From contig NZ_CP109007.1 in NCBI RefSeq assembly GCF_036226665.1, forward strand, positions 4,876,501 through 4,940,500: DNA of 64,000 nucleotides. The letters are read 5' to 3'. Within the stretch, counting starts at the first letter, position 1. Each line of letters opens with the position of its first letter. The DNA is from Streptomyces sp. NBC_00691. GTDB lineage: Bacteria; Actinomycetota; Actinomycetes; Streptomycetales; Streptomycetaceae. The notes beneath the pieces were generated by a model. That model had not been told where the DNA came from. It was given only the letters and a program-made list of their open reading frames with translations, and ran no database searches. Position numbers and translations under genes: made by a program. Positions 9,298 to 19,066 of this stretch are shown one piece after another.

Positions 9298-11004
9298 GTG
9301 AGGACAGCGACACTGGGACCCGCCGAGCGCGCCGAGGCGCTCGCGGCCATGGCCGAGCGCGAGCTGGACGTGCTGGTGGTCGGCGCCGGAGTGGTCGGCG
9401 CCGGGACGGCCCTCGACGCCGTCACGAGAGGGCTGTCCACCGGCATCGTCGAGGCGCGTGACTGGGCCTCGGGCACCTCCAGCCGGTCCAGCAAGCTCAT
9501 CCACGGCGGCCTGCGCTATCTGGAGATGCTGGACTTCGCCCTGGTCCGGGAGGCCCTCAAGGAGCGCGGGCTGCTCCTGGAGCGGCTCGCACCCCATCTG
9601 GTGAAGCCGGTCCCCTTCCTCTACCCGCTCCAGCACAAGGGCTGGGAGCGGTTCTACGCGGGCTCCGGCGTCGCCCTCTACGACGCGATGTCCCTCTCCT
9701 CCGGCCACGGCCGGGGCCTCCCCGTCCACCGGCACCTCTCCCGGCGCGGCGCCCTGCGGGTCGCCCCCTGCCTCAAGAAGGACGCCCTCGTCGGCGCCAT
9801 GCAGTACTACGACGCGCAGATGGACGACGCCCGCTTCGTCACCACGCTCGTGCGCACCGCCGCGTCCTACGGCGCCCTGGCCGCGAGCCGGGCCCGCGTC
9901 GTCGGCTTCCTGCGCGAGGGCGCGCGGGTCGTCGGCGCCCGCGTCCAGGACGTCGAGGCCGGCGCGGAGTACGAGATCCGGGCGAAGCAGATCGTCAACG
10001 CCACCGGGGTGTGGACCGACGACACCCAGGCCCTCATCGGCGAGCGCGGCCAGTTCCACGTCCGTGCCTCCAAGGGCATCCACCTCGTCGTCCCCAAGGA
10101 CCGCATCCACTCGTCGACCGGGCTCATCCTGCGCACCGAGAAGTCCGTGCTGTTCGTGATCCCCTGGGGCCGGCACTGGATCGTCGGCACCACCGACACC
10201 GAGTGGGACCTGGACAAGGCCCATCCGGCCGCGTCCAGCGCCGACATCGACTACCTCCTGGAGCATGTGAACACCGTGCTCGCCACCCCGCTCACCCGGG
10301 ACGACGTGGAGGGGGTCTACGCGGGCCTGCGTCCCCTGCTGGCCGGCGAGTCGGACGCCACGAGCAAGCTCTCACGCGAGCACACCGTCGCCCACCCCGT
10401 GCCCGGCCTGGTCGTGGTGGCCGGCGGCAAGTACACGACGTACCGCGTCATGGCCAAGGACGCCGTCGACGAGGCGGTGCACGGCCTCGACCAGCGGGTG
10501 GCCCCCTGCGTCACCGAGGACATCCCGCTGCTCGGCGCCGAGGGCTACCGGGCCCTGTGGAACGCGCGGGCCAGGATCGCCGCGCGCACCGGCCTCCACG
10601 TCGTCCGGGTCGAGCATCTCCTCAACCGGTACGGCTCCCTGACGGAGCAGATCCTCGACCTCGTCGCCGAGGACCCCGCCCTCGGCCGGCCGCTCCCCGC
10701 CGCCGACGACTACCTGCGCGCCGAGATCGTCTACGCGGCCTCCCACGAGGGCGCCCGGCATCTGGACGACGTCCTCACCCGGCGCACCAGAATCTCCATC
10801 GAGACCTTCGACCGGGGAACCCTCAGCGCCCGCGAGTGCGCGGAACTGATGGCGCCGGTCCTCGGCTGGGACGAGCACCAGATCGAGAAGGAGGTCGAGC
10901 ACTACGAGAAGCGTGTCGAGGCCGAGAGGGAGTCGCAGCGGCAGCCCGACGACCTGACGGCGGACGCCGCCCGGCTCGGGGCGCCCGACATCGTGCCGAT
11001 CTGA
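9298..11004 (+). CDS. glpD: Aerobic glycerol-3-phosphate dehydrogenase
   Basis: 568 residues. An FAD-dependent membrane-associated enzyme oxidising sn-glycerol-3-phosphate to dihydroxyacetone phosphate and passing electrons to the quinone pool. The dinucleotide motif GAGVVGAG is near residues 29-36. RSSKLIHGGLRYLE and the C-terminal DAO_C domain with DVLTRRTRI are typical. The start is GTG at 9298 because GGGAGG lies 6 nt before it; an ATG at 9235 would add an unconserved Arg/Asp-rich leader. No glpK or glpF is adjacent, so glycerol uptake must be encoded elsewhere. Confidence 0.95.
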   Translation: MRTATLGPAERAEALAAMAERELDVLVVGAGVVGAGTALDAVTRGLSTGIVEARDWASGTSSRSSKLIHGGLRYLEMLDFALVREALKERGLLLERLAPHLVKPVPFLYPLQHKGWERFYAGSGVALYDAMSLSSGHGRGLPVHRHLSRRGALRVAPCLKKDALVGAMQYYDAQMDDARFVTTLVRTAASYGALAASRARVVGFLREGARVVGARVQDVEAGAEYEIRAKQIVNATGVWTDDTQALIGERGQFHVRASKGIHLVVPKDRIHSSTGLILRTEKSVLFVIPWGRHWIVGTTDTEWDLDKAHPAASSADIDYLLEHVNTVLATPLTRDDVEGVYAGLRPLLAGESDATSKLSREHTVAHPVPGLVVVAGGKYTTYRVMAKDAVDEAVHGLDQRVAPCVTEDIPLLGAEGYRALWNARARIAARTGLHVVRVEHLLNRYGSLTEQILDLVAEDPALGRPLPAADDYLRAEIVYAASHEGARHLDDVLTRRTRISIETFDRGTLSARECAELMAPVLGWDEHQIEKEVEHYEKRVEAERESQRQPDDLTADAARLGAPDIVPI

Positions 11005-11236
11005 CAGGACGTCCGGGACGCGCGCCGGGCGGCGCGCGCCCGGTGGGAGAAAGGCCGGGCCGCCCGCGGCGGGTGGGAACCTGAGGGGCCTGCGGGGGCG
11101 TCGTCATCCCGGAGTACGGACCCGGGGGCGCCACCCGTCCTGAGGTGAGGGACAATGGCCTCTCTTCCAGGGCGGGTTACCGCATCGCGCGGGAAGCGGC
11201 AGACGCGGCGAAGATCAGGGATCGCAGAGGGGACGC

Positions 11237-13675
11237 ATGTCGGAGGCGGAGCAGTCGCGGGACACGGCGAAGGACCCCGGGCGGGACGCCGCCGCGGGGG
11301 CCGCGACCGACGGCGACCGAGGGGCGGTCCCGGCCGCGCGTGAGCCGGAGCGGGACGACGCGAAGGACATACAGGACGCGAAGAACGCGCAGGTCGAGCG
11401 GGGTGTGGAGGAGGCCGGGACATCGGCGGCGCCCTCCGCGGAGCCTGCGGACTCCGTGCCGCCCGCGGATCTGGTGAAGCCCACGAGGTCCGCGGACCCG
11501 GCGGGTCCGGCCGACGCGGCGGGCGCGCGCAACGCGGCGGCCGGGGACGTGAAGGGCGTTCAGGACGCCCCGGGCGGTCCGGACGTGAAGGACGTTCAGG
11601 ACGCGTCCGGCGGGCGGCTGCGGGGGACCGAGCCGTCGACCGGGCGGGCCGGGTTCGGCGCGGGTGACGGCGACGGCGAGAGCGATCGTTCCCCGGCGCG
11701 GGGTTCCGCCCGTGCCGCCGGCGGCGACCGGGCGCGCAAGACCCCGTCCAACGAGGGCCGGCTCCTCGCCGGCCGCTACCGGCTCGGCGGGGTCCTCGGC
11801 CGCGGCGGCATGGGCACGGTGTGGCGCGCGGTCGACGAGACCCTCGGCCGTACCGTCGCCGTCAAGGAACTCCGCTTCCCCACCAGCATCGACGACGACG
11901 AGAAGCGCCGCCTCATCACGCGGACCCTGCGCGAGGCGAAGGCCATCGCCCGGATCCGCAACAACGGCGCCGTGACCGTCTACGACGTCGTCGACGAGGA
12001 CGACCGTCCGTGGATCGTCATGGAGCTCATCGAGGGCAAGTCCCTCGCGGACGCCGTCCGCGAGGACGGCACGCTCACGCCCCGGCGCGCCGCCGAGGTC
12101 GGCCTCGCCATCCTCGACGTGCTGCGCTCGGCGCACCGCGAGGGCATCCTGCACCGCGACGTGAAGCCGTCCAACGTGCTGATCGCCGAAGACGGACGGG
12201 TCGTCCTCACCGACTTCGGCATCGCCCAGGTCGAGGGCGACCCCTCGATCACCTCCACCGGCATGCTCGTCGGCGCCCCGTCGTACATCTCGCCGGAGCG
12301 CGCCCGCGGGCACAAGCCCGGCCCCGCAGCCGACATGTGGTCGCTCGGCGGACTCATCTACGCGGCGGTCGAGGGCAGCCCGCCCTACGACAAGGGCTCC
12401 GCCATCGCCACCCTCACGGCGGTGATGACCGAGCCCGTGGACCCGCCGAAGAACGCGGGACCCGAGCTGGAGAAGGTCATCTACGGCCTCCTCGCCAAGG
12501 ACCCCGCCCAGCGGCTCGACGACGCCCGCGCGCGGGTCCTGCTCCTCGCCGTGCTCGACGCGCCCGATCCGGTGCCCCCGGTCTCTCCCGAGGTCACCAG
12601 GGTCGTACCGCTGCCGCCGCGCCCCGACCAGCCCCCGGTCGCTCCGGCGGCCGGCCGGGACAAGGCGCCCGACGCGTCCGCCGACCGGATGCGCGGTGCG
12701 CTGAACTCCGTGCGGAACGCGGCTGCCTCCGTGAAGGCCGAGCCGAAGACGTCGTCGACGCCGGCGGCCAGGACGGCGGCGGGAGCCGCCGCCCGGCAGG
12801 GCGGTGGCAGACCGGCCCCGGCCCGTGCGTCGCTCACCGACGTCGTGCCGCGCCGCACTCTGGTGATCATCGCCGCGGTCGCCGTGCTCGCGCTGCTCGG
12901 GACGATCCTCGCGGTCTCCCTCAAGGGCGGCGACAAGGGCAACCAGGGCAAGGACAGCGGGGGCACCACGGCCTCGGCCGGCGCATCCGCCGGCGGTGAC
13001 GGCGCCAACGGCTCCGGCGGATCGGACGGCGGCAAGGGCGGGTCGCCCGACGGCGCCGGCCAGCAGGGCGGCGCGACGCCCGGCGACACCGGCGCGAACG
13101 GGTCGACCGGCGACAACGGCGCGACGGGGTCCACGGGCACCACGGACGGGTCCGGCGGGTCGAACGGCACCGCAGGCACCACGCCGACCGGCAAGCCCGG
13201 CGGCACGGGCGCGCAGCTTCCCGCCGGCTACACCCTCGTCACCAACGACCGCTTCCACTTCTCCATGGCGATGCCCGCCACGTTCAAGCTCCGCTCGATA
13301 CCGGGATACAGCGGTGGCGGGATATTCAGCGAGAGCGGCGGCTTCCCGCGCGTCCAGGTCGACTTCAACTCCAGCCCGAAGGACAACGCGGCGGCCGCCT
13401 GGGAGCTGGGCAAGATCGGTGTGGCCGCCACCAGCAAGAACTACAAGCACTTCGGCATCCGGACGGTCTCCTACAAGGGCTACCCGACCGTCGCGGACTG
13501 GGAGTTCGAGCGCACCCAGCAGGGCATGCGCGTCCATGTGCTCAACCGCGGCTTCAAGGTGGACGCCACGCACGGCTACTCCATCATGATCAGCTGCAGG
13601 GCCGAGGAGTGGAACGGCGCGGAGTGCAAGACGCTGCGCGAGACGGCGTTCGCGACGTTCAGCCCCAAGGACTGA
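11237..13675 (+). CDS. Transmembrane Ser/Thr protein kinase (PknB-like) with extracellular sensor domain
   Basis: 812 residues. An unusual low-complexity N-terminus (1-170, with an imperfect duplication around GVQDAPGG / DVQDASGG) precedes a complete kinase domain at about 176-440. It has the glycine loop LGRGGMGTVW, the VAVKEL lysine, HRDVKPSN near 306 and DFG near 326, then SPERARG. A Pro/Ala linker, one TM helix (about 540-561) and a Gly/Ser/Asn-rich extracellular stalk follow. A 150-residue C-terminal domain (about 662-812) is related to those of the next two genes. ATG 11237 has GAGGGG upstream. In S. coelicolor the matching kinase cluster has been linked to the spore-wall synthetic complex, as I recall. 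Confidence 0.93.
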   Translation: MSEAEQSRDTAKDPGRDAAAGAATDGDRGAVPAAREPERDDAKDIQDAKNAQVERGVEEAGTSAAPSAEPADSVPPADLVKPTRSADPAGPADAAGARNAAAGDVKGVQDAPGGPDVKDVQDASGGRLRGTEPSTGRAGFGAGDGDGESDRSPARGSARAAGGDRARKTPSNEGRLLAGRYRLGGVLGRGGMGTVWRAVDETLGRTVAVKELRFPTSIDDDEKRRLITRTLREAKAIARIRNNGAVTVYDVVDEDDRPWIVMELIEGKSLADAVREDGTLTPRRAAEVGLAILDVLRSAHREGILHRDVKPSNVLIAEDGRVVLTDFGIAQVEGDPSITSTGMLVGAPSYISPERARGHKPGPAADMWSLGGLIYAAVEGSPPYDKGSAIATLTAVMTEPVDPPKNAGPELEKVIYGLLAKDPAQRLDDARARVLLLAVLDAPDPVPPVSPEVTRVVPLPPRPDQPPVAPAAGRDKAPDASADRMRGALNSVRNAAASVKAEPKTSSTPAARTAAGAAARQGGGRPAPARASLTDVVPRRTLVIIAAVAVLALLGTILAVSLKGGDKGNQGKDSGGTTASAGASAGGDGANGSGGSDGGKGGSPDGAGQQGGATPGDTGANGSTGDNGATGSTGTTDGSGGSNGTAGTTPTGKPGGTGAQLPAGYTLVTNDRFHFSMAMPATFKLRSIPGYSGGGIFSESGGFPRVQVDFNSSPKDNAAAAWELGKIGVAATSKNYKHFGIRTVSYKGYPTVADWEFERTQQGMRVHVLNRGFKVDATHGYSIMISCRAEEWNGAECKTLRETAFATFSPKD

Positions 13676-13833
13676 CCGGCGGCACGTATCGTGAGAGTTC
13701 GAGGACCGTACGCAGCCGAAAAGAGCCGATAACTGCACGGTGCCGGACCGGAATTGTCGGACTCGCGTGATCCCGCTCGATCCTGAGGGGGCCGCGGGTC
13801 CACGGGGACAGCGTGCGCGCGTGGGGAGGCGTC

Positions 13834-16800
13834 GTGGACGACTACGCGGGAAGGGTGCTCGCGGATCGCTACCGCCTGCCGCTGCCGCCGGCGGACGCGG
13901 ACACGGACGCCCACGACCCGGCCGAGACGCGCGCCTTCGACACGTACAGCGGGCAGGAGGTCCTGGTCCGCCGGGTGCCGCTGCCGGAGTTCGTCGACGC
14001 CGAGGTGCTCGACGGCGAGGGCGGCCCGGCGGGTCCCTACGGCGCCGCGGGGCGGGCGACCCGCCGCCCGGCCGAGCCCGTCGTCCGCCGGGCGATCGAG
14101 GCGGCCCAGGCCGCCGCGCAGATCCCCGACCATCCCCTGCTCGACCAGGTCTTCGACGTCTTCGCGGAGGCCGGTTCGCTCTGGATAGTGAGCGAACGCA
14201 TCACGGCCCGGCCGCTGGCCGCGCTCCTCGCCGAGCGGCCGCTCAACCCCTACCGTGCGGCCGAGATCGGCGCCGACGTCCTCACGGCCCTGCGCGCGCT
14301 CCACGCCCACGGGTGGGTGCACCGGAACATCACCGTCAGGACCGTGCTGGTCTGCGACGACGGCCGGGTGGTCCTCACGGGCCTCGCGGTGGGCGCCGCG
14401 GAGGAGGCCCTCTGCGGGTACGCGCCCGTACCGGAGCCGGATCCGGACGCGACGGCGTGGCAGGCGCCGCCGGAGGAGGACGGGGAGGACGGTGAGGACG
14501 GGGACGAGGGGTACGACGCCGAGGAGTACGGCTCCGAGGACTACGGCTCCGAGGACTACGGACCCGAGCTGTACGAGGCGGAGATCTACGAGGAGGGCGA
14601 CGAGCACCTCCCGTACGGGACGGACGAGTTCGAGGAGCCGGCCGGGGAGCCCGGCGGGGAACTGGCCGACGAGCTGCTCGGCGGGCCGGCCCTGGAGCCG
14701 GCCGAGCGGCCGGACCCGGACCAGGACTACGGCTACGGCTACGGCTACGGGGACGGCCAGGGGGACGGCCACGGCGACGAGGCGTACCTCCCCGAACCCG
14801 CTCCCGGTCCGTACGCCCCCGAGTCCGACGCGTACGCCGTCGAGCCCGCCCCGTACGCCCCCGAGTCCGACGCGTACGCCCCCGACGCCGGGCCGGACGA
14901 CGGCGGCTCCTCCTCTTCCTCCCCCTACGGGACCGCCCCCGGCGGCTACGGCAACGACCCCTACGGCCGGGCGCTGCCCGCCGCGCCCGCCGCCGGGACG
15001 CAGCCCGCGCCCGTGCCTCCCACCGCCGATGTGCGGGCCGCCCGCGCCGGGGCCATCGCCGCCTACCGGGCCGGCGCCCGCGCCGCCGCCAAGCTCGGCG
15101 AGAGCGGGGCCCTGCCCGTGCAGCGCCCCGCGCCGACGGACCCGCCCGAGCCGCCCCCGGCGCCGACCGCGCAGGCGGCGGGTGCGCCCGAGCCGCAGTG
15201 GTGGGCGCGGGTGGCCGACGACGAGGACGACGAGGACGACGGCGACGAGCCGTACGGCGCGGGTCCGCAGGCGGGTCCGCCGCCCCGCGTGATGCTGGCC
15301 GGAAACTGGAGCGACGGCCCGCACGCCTCGCGGGACGGCTCCCCGCCGATCTCGGCCGGTGGCGGTTCGGGTCCCGCCCGCGGTCCCGTGCTGCCCGGCT
15401 CGGGCCGTCCGGCCCTGCCCGCCGGCTACACGGCGGCGACGCCGGACCCCGCACGCCTTCCGGTCCCCGCCGGCTCCCGGGAGGGGGCCCTGGAGACGGC
15501 CAGGATCCCCGCCCAGGCCCCGGCGGACCGCGGCCCCACCACCCGGCTCGCCGCCGAGCGGGCACGGCAGACCAGGATCGCGGTCGTCGGCGCCGTCACC
15601 GAGCGCTGGGCCCCCGAACAGGCCGGTCCCGTCCACGAGAACTGGCGCCTCGCCCCGCCCATCGGCCCCGCCACCGACCTGTGGGCGCTCGGCGCGCTCC
15701 TCTACCGGGCCGTTCAGGGCCATGCCCCCTACCCCGAGGACAGTGCCGCCGAGCTCGTCCAGCTCGTCTGCGCGGAGCCGCCCGCCTTCGCCGAGGAGTG
15801 CGGCCCGCTCCGCCCGGTGGTGGAGTCCCTGCTGCGCCAGGACCCCACCGAGCGACCCGACTTCGAGGAGCTGCGCGGCTGGCTGCGCTCCCTCGTGCGC
15901 TCGGCTCCGGAGCCCGAGGCGGGTGTCGGAGTCGTACCGTTGCCGTCCTTCGACGAGAAGCGGCTGCCGATCGTGCGCAGGCGCGGCGAGCTCGTACGCC
16001 GCCGGCGTGGGGGAGCGGGAGCAGGCAGGCACCGTCACAAGCGGGGCAAGGACCCGCGCCCCCCGGCGCGGGCGCGCCCCCGTCACGACGACCTCCCCGC
16101 GCGTGAGTACGGGCCCGCCGCCGCGCGGGCCGATGTCCGGGAGGACTTCCGGGAGGACTTCCAGGAGTCGTTCCACGAGGAGATCCCACAGCGCGCGTCC
16201 AGGGCCCCCAGAGCGCCCCGCGGCGGCCGGTCCCCGTCCTCGCGGCCCCCGGGTTCTCCGCGTTCCCTCGGCCGTACGCTCCTGGTCCTGGTCTTCCTGC
16301 TGCTCGGCGGGGCCGTCGCGTACGCCGTCCTCTTCCTGCCCGGCGACGGGGAGGAGCCCACCGCGCCGACCGCTCCCACGGCCGGGCAGAGCCCGCGGAC
16401 GACCGCGACCGCGAGCCCTCCGCCGGCGACGCGGACGCCGACCACGGCGCCGCCGGCCACGCCGCGCACCACCCCGCCCGCGGCGGACCCTTCGGCTCCG
16501 GTTCCCGCCGCCGGGTACGCGCTGCGACAGGACCCCGAGGGCTTCCGGATCGGGGTGCCGAACGGCTGGCGGCGCAGCCCGATCAACGACGCCGGTCAAG
16601 TGCGTTACACAGGCGGCGACTTCACGATGATCGTCGTACCCGGCCGCGACAGCGTCGCCGACAACGGCTCCGACCCGCTGGAGTACCAGAACTCCAGGGA
16701 GCGCGAACTGGAGCCGTTCCGGGGGTCGAGCTGGTCGCGGTCGGACGACACCCGCCGGGTCGACATCGGTACGACGGCGACGGCCACCGGCAGTTACTGG

Positions 16801-16959
16801 TGGCTGGACAGCACGGGCCGTCAGGTGTTCGTCCGGAACCTCGCCCTGATCGACGGGGGCCGGTACCACATCGTGCAGGTCATCGGCCCGGAGGACGGGA
16901 GCAGGAAGGTCTCCGAGATCTTCGACGAGGCCACGAAGGCGTTCCGTCCGGGCCGCTGA
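13834..16959 (+). CDS. Transmembrane pseudokinase with giant activation-segment insertion
   Basis: 1041 residues. The fold of a Ser/Thr kinase is recognisable but the catalytic residues are gone. There is no glycine loop, the beta-3 Lys position reads VLVRRV, HRD is HRN (near residue 162, VHRNITVRTVL) and DFG is TGL. Between that point and the APE helix (WAPEQ, near 591) lie some 400 residues of acidic, Tyr/Gly- and Pro-rich sequence with repeats such as EDYGSEDYG and YAPESDAYA. The C-lobe helices (TDLWALGALLYRAVQG) are intact. A TM helix lies at about 812-835 and an extracellular domain at about 893-1041, related to those of the flanking kinases. The start is GTG 13834, after GGGGAGG. Confidence 0.88.
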   Translation: MDDYAGRVLADRYRLPLPPADADTDAHDPAETRAFDTYSGQEVLVRRVPLPEFVDAEVLDGEGGPAGPYGAAGRATRRPAEPVVRRAIEAAQAAAQIPDHPLLDQVFDVFAEAGSLWIVSERITARPLAALLAERPLNPYRAAEIGADVLTALRALHAHGWVHRNITVRTVLVCDDGRVVLTGLAVGAAEEALCGYAPVPEPDPDATAWQAPPEEDGEDGEDGDEGYDAEEYGSEDYGSEDYGPELYEAEIYEEGDEHLPYGTDEFEEPAGEPGGELADELLGGPALEPAERPDPDQDYGYGYGYGDGQGDGHGDEAYLPEPAPGPYAPESDAYAVEPAPYAPESDAYAPDAGPDDGGSSSSSPYGTAPGGYGNDPYGRALPAAPAAGTQPAPVPPTADVRAARAGAIAAYRAGARAAAKLGESGALPVQRPAPTDPPEPPPAPTAQAAGAPEPQWWARVADDEDDEDDGDEPYGAGPQAGPPPRVMLAGNWSDGPHASRDGSPPISAGGGSGPARGPVLPGSGRPALPAGYTAATPDPARLPVPAGSREGALETARIPAQAPADRGPTTRLAAERARQTRIAVVGAVTERWAPEQAGPVHENWRLAPPIGPATDLWALGALLYRAVQGHAPYPEDSAAELVQLVCAEPPAFAEECGPLRPVVESLLRQDPTERPDFEELRGWLRSLVRSAPEPEAGVGVVPLPSFDEKRLPIVRRRGELVRRRRGGAGAGRHRHKRGKDPRPPARARPRHDDLPAREYGPAAARADVREDFREDFQESFHEEIPQRASRAPRAPRGGRSPSSRPPGSPRSLGRTLLVLVFLLLGGAVAYAVLFLPGDGEEPTAPTAPTAGQSPRTTATASPPPATRTPTTAPPATPRTTPPAADPSAPVPAAGYALRQDPEGFRIGVPNGWRRSPINDAGQVRYTGGDFTMIVVPGRDSVADNGSDPLEYQNSRERELEPFRGSSWSRSDDTRRVDIGTTATATGSYWWLDSTGRQVFVRNLALIDGGRYHIVQVIGPEDGSRKVSEIFDEATKAFRPGR

Positions 16960-17095
16960 GCCGTACCGTGTCGGGAGGGGGTGCCCGGAATGCCCATCGG
17001 CCCCCGGTCACAGTGCTGTTCCTATGGCGGCCCCGAGGTTCCGCCACCCGTACCCCCCTCCGTAACCTGGCATCCGAAGGAACGGGCGGGGGCAA

Positions 17096-18922
17096 GTGGA
17101 ACATTCTCAGAGCACAGGCACGGGGCTGCTGCTCGCCGGTCGCTACCGGCTGGGCGAGTCCATCGGACGCGGCGGCATGGGCAAGGTCTGGCGCGCGCAC
17201 GACGAGGTGCTGCACCGCGTCGTGGCGGTGAAGGAGTTGACGGCCGGCCGGTTCGTGGCGGAGGCCGACCGCCTCGTCCTGCACGCCCGTACGCAGAAGG
17301 AGGCACGGGCCGCCGCGCGGATCACGCACCCGGGGGTGGTGACCGTCCACGACGTCCTGGAGCACGACGACCGGCCGTGGATCGTGATGCAGTACGTCGA
17401 CGGTCCCTCGCTCGCCGACGCCGCCAAGGAGAAGGGGCCGATCGACCCGCACGAGGCGGCCAGGATCGGTCTGCACGTCCTCGGCGCCCTGCGCGCCGCG
17501 CACGCGGCCGGGGTGCTGCACCGGGACGTGAAGCCGGGGAACGTCCTGCTCGCCCGGGACGGCAGCGTCCTGATCACCGACTTCGGGATCGCGGCGATCG
17601 AGGGCGACGCGACGATCACCCGGACGGGTGAACTCGTCGGCTCCATCGACTATCTGGCCCCCGAGCGGGTGCGGGGCGGTGACCCGGGTCCCGCCTCCGA
17701 CCTCTGGTCGCTCGGCGCCACCCTGTACACGGCGGTGGAGGGCACCTCGCCGTTCCGCCGCACCTCGCCGATCAGCACCATGCAGGCCGTGGTGGCCGAG
17801 GAGCCGCCGTACCCGGAGAAGGCGGGCCCGCTGGCCCCCGTCATCGTGGCCCTGCTGCGCAAGGACCCGGCGCAGCGGCCGAAGGCGGACGAGGCCGGGC
17901 GGATGCTGCTCGACGCGATGGAGGGGCGTTCGCCGGCGGCGGCGCAGGCGTACGTACCGACCCAGCGGGTGCTGCGGGAGGACCTGGACCCGAGCGGGGA
18001 CGGTTCCGTCTCCGGCCACGACCTCGTCACGCTGGGGGAGGAGTCCGACGGCCCGGGGCCGACGGGCACGGCCCGGGCGGCGAGGCCGTCCGGCACCGCC
18101 CCGTGGCCCCACCCGGCTCCTTCGCCCCACCCGTCGCACCAGGCCAACCAGGCCGGCCACTCCCCGCAGTCCCGCTCGCCCCAGCCCTCTCCGCGCTCCC
18201 CGTCGCCCCAGGGGGCTACGGGACAGTCCTCCCCGCCCACCGTCGTGCCTCCGACCGCCGGCCTCGCCACCTCCGGCCCGGGCTCCGGCCGCGGCAAGAG
18301 CTGGCGCACCGCCGTCCTGGCCGCGCTGCTCGCCGGGCTCGTCGCGGGCGGCGCCGTCTTCGCCGCCATGAACCAGTCGGGCGGCGACCGCGCCGACGGC
18401 GGGCGGACCACGTCCACCGGTCCCGCCCCCACCACCACCGCGCAGGGTGCCCCGGGCGACATCCCGGACGGCTGGCACCGGGTCGACGACCCGGAGGGCT
18501 TCAGCCTCGTCGTACCGAAGGGGTGGAAGCGGCAGACCGAAGGCGACAACATCGACTACACCCCCGACAACGGCCGCCACCGCATCCGGATCAACGTCGA
18601 CCCCAGCCCCGACTTCGAGAACCCGTACATGCACGCGCTCGACCTGGAGCGCATCGTCGCGAAGCGGATGGAGTACACGCGGGTCAAGCTCGGCCAGACC
18701 ACCTATCGCGACCAGGTCCGCTCCAGCCTGTGGGAGTTCACCTGGACGGAGAAGCGGGACTTCCCCGGGCCGCGGCACGCGATCGACCTCATGTACTACG
18801 CGGACGACGGCACGGAGTACGCGATCTACATGTCGTCCCCGGAATCGAGCTGGGAGACCACCCGCGAGCAGTTCGACGTCGTCCTCCAACACTGGCGGGC
18901 CCCGGGCGAGCGAACCGGGTGA
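17096..18922 (+). CDS. Transmembrane Ser/Thr protein kinase with extracellular sensor domain
   Basis: 608 residues starting at GTG 17096. The kinase domain begins almost at once (LLAGRYRLGESIGRGGMGKV) and is complete: VAVKEL, HRDVKPGN near residue 142, DFGIA near 162, LAPERVRG. A Pro/Ser-rich linker (about 300-400) leads to one TM helix (about 402-425) and an extracellular domain (about 456-600, beginning IPDGWHRVDDPEGFSLVVP). The same W/F-rich pattern ends the pseudokinase (EGFRIGVPNGW) and the first kinase. Third of a same-strand cluster with gaps of 136-158 bp. The ligand and substrates are unknown; activation by dimerisation through the outer domains is the family model. Confidence 0.93.
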   Translation: MEHSQSTGTGLLLAGRYRLGESIGRGGMGKVWRAHDEVLHRVVAVKELTAGRFVAEADRLVLHARTQKEARAAARITHPGVVTVHDVLEHDDRPWIVMQYVDGPSLADAAKEKGPIDPHEAARIGLHVLGALRAAHAAGVLHRDVKPGNVLLARDGSVLITDFGIAAIEGDATITRTGELVGSIDYLAPERVRGGDPGPASDLWSLGATLYTAVEGTSPFRRTSPISTMQAVVAEEPPYPEKAGPLAPVIVALLRKDPAQRPKADEAGRMLLDAMEGRSPAAAQAYVPTQRVLREDLDPSGDGSVSGHDLVTLGEESDGPGPTGTARAARPSGTAPWPHPAPSPHPSHQANQAGHSPQSRSPQPSPRSPSPQGATGQSSPPTVVPPTAGLATSGPGSGRGKSWRTAVLAALLAGLVAGGAVFAAMNQSGGDRADGGRTTSTGPAPTTTAQGAPGDIPDGWHRVDDPEGFSLVVPKGWKRQTEGDNIDYTPDNGRHRIRINVDPSPDFENPYMHALDLERIVAKRMEYTRVKLGQTTYRDQVRSSLWEFTWTEKRDFPGPRHAIDLMYYADDGTEYAIYMSSPESSWETTREQFDVVLQHWRAPGERTG

Positions 18923-18952
18923 GAATCTCCGGAACGGGCCTCCTCGCAGCCG

Positions 18953-18973
18953 TAAGCCCCTGATCAGGGCTTA
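18953..18973. repeat. Near-perfect palindrome between kinase and dehydrogenase genes
   Basis: TAAGCCC (18953-18959) and GGGCTTA (18967-18973) flank TGATCA, with one extra C breaking full symmetry. It lies 30 bp after the kinase stop. It could be a weak terminator or a protein-binding site for the downstream promoter. Confidence 0.4.
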
Positions 18974-19053
18974 TGTGCCAGTGATCGCTGGCGCGATGTG
19001 CGCACCCGGTGAAAACGCGTTACCGACGGGTACCCAAAGGGAGGAACGGAGCC

Positions 19054-19066
19054 TACGCTCGGGCCC
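19054..19066 (+). promoter_or_regulatory. -10-like hexamer placing a leaderless start
   Basis: TACGCT (19054-19059) is followed by 7 nt and then the ATG at 19067. This is the arrangement of leaderless Streptomyces transcripts. A GGGAGGAACGGAG stretch just upstream of the hexamer would lie outside the message. Confidence 0.5.

Noticed and set aside
13576-16869. A very long open frame on the minus strand opposite the pseudokinase
   Set aside because: It is the shadow of a GC-rich gene. The product is Arg/Gly/Val-rich low complexity, whereas the plus strand gives recognisable kinase, TM and sensor parts.
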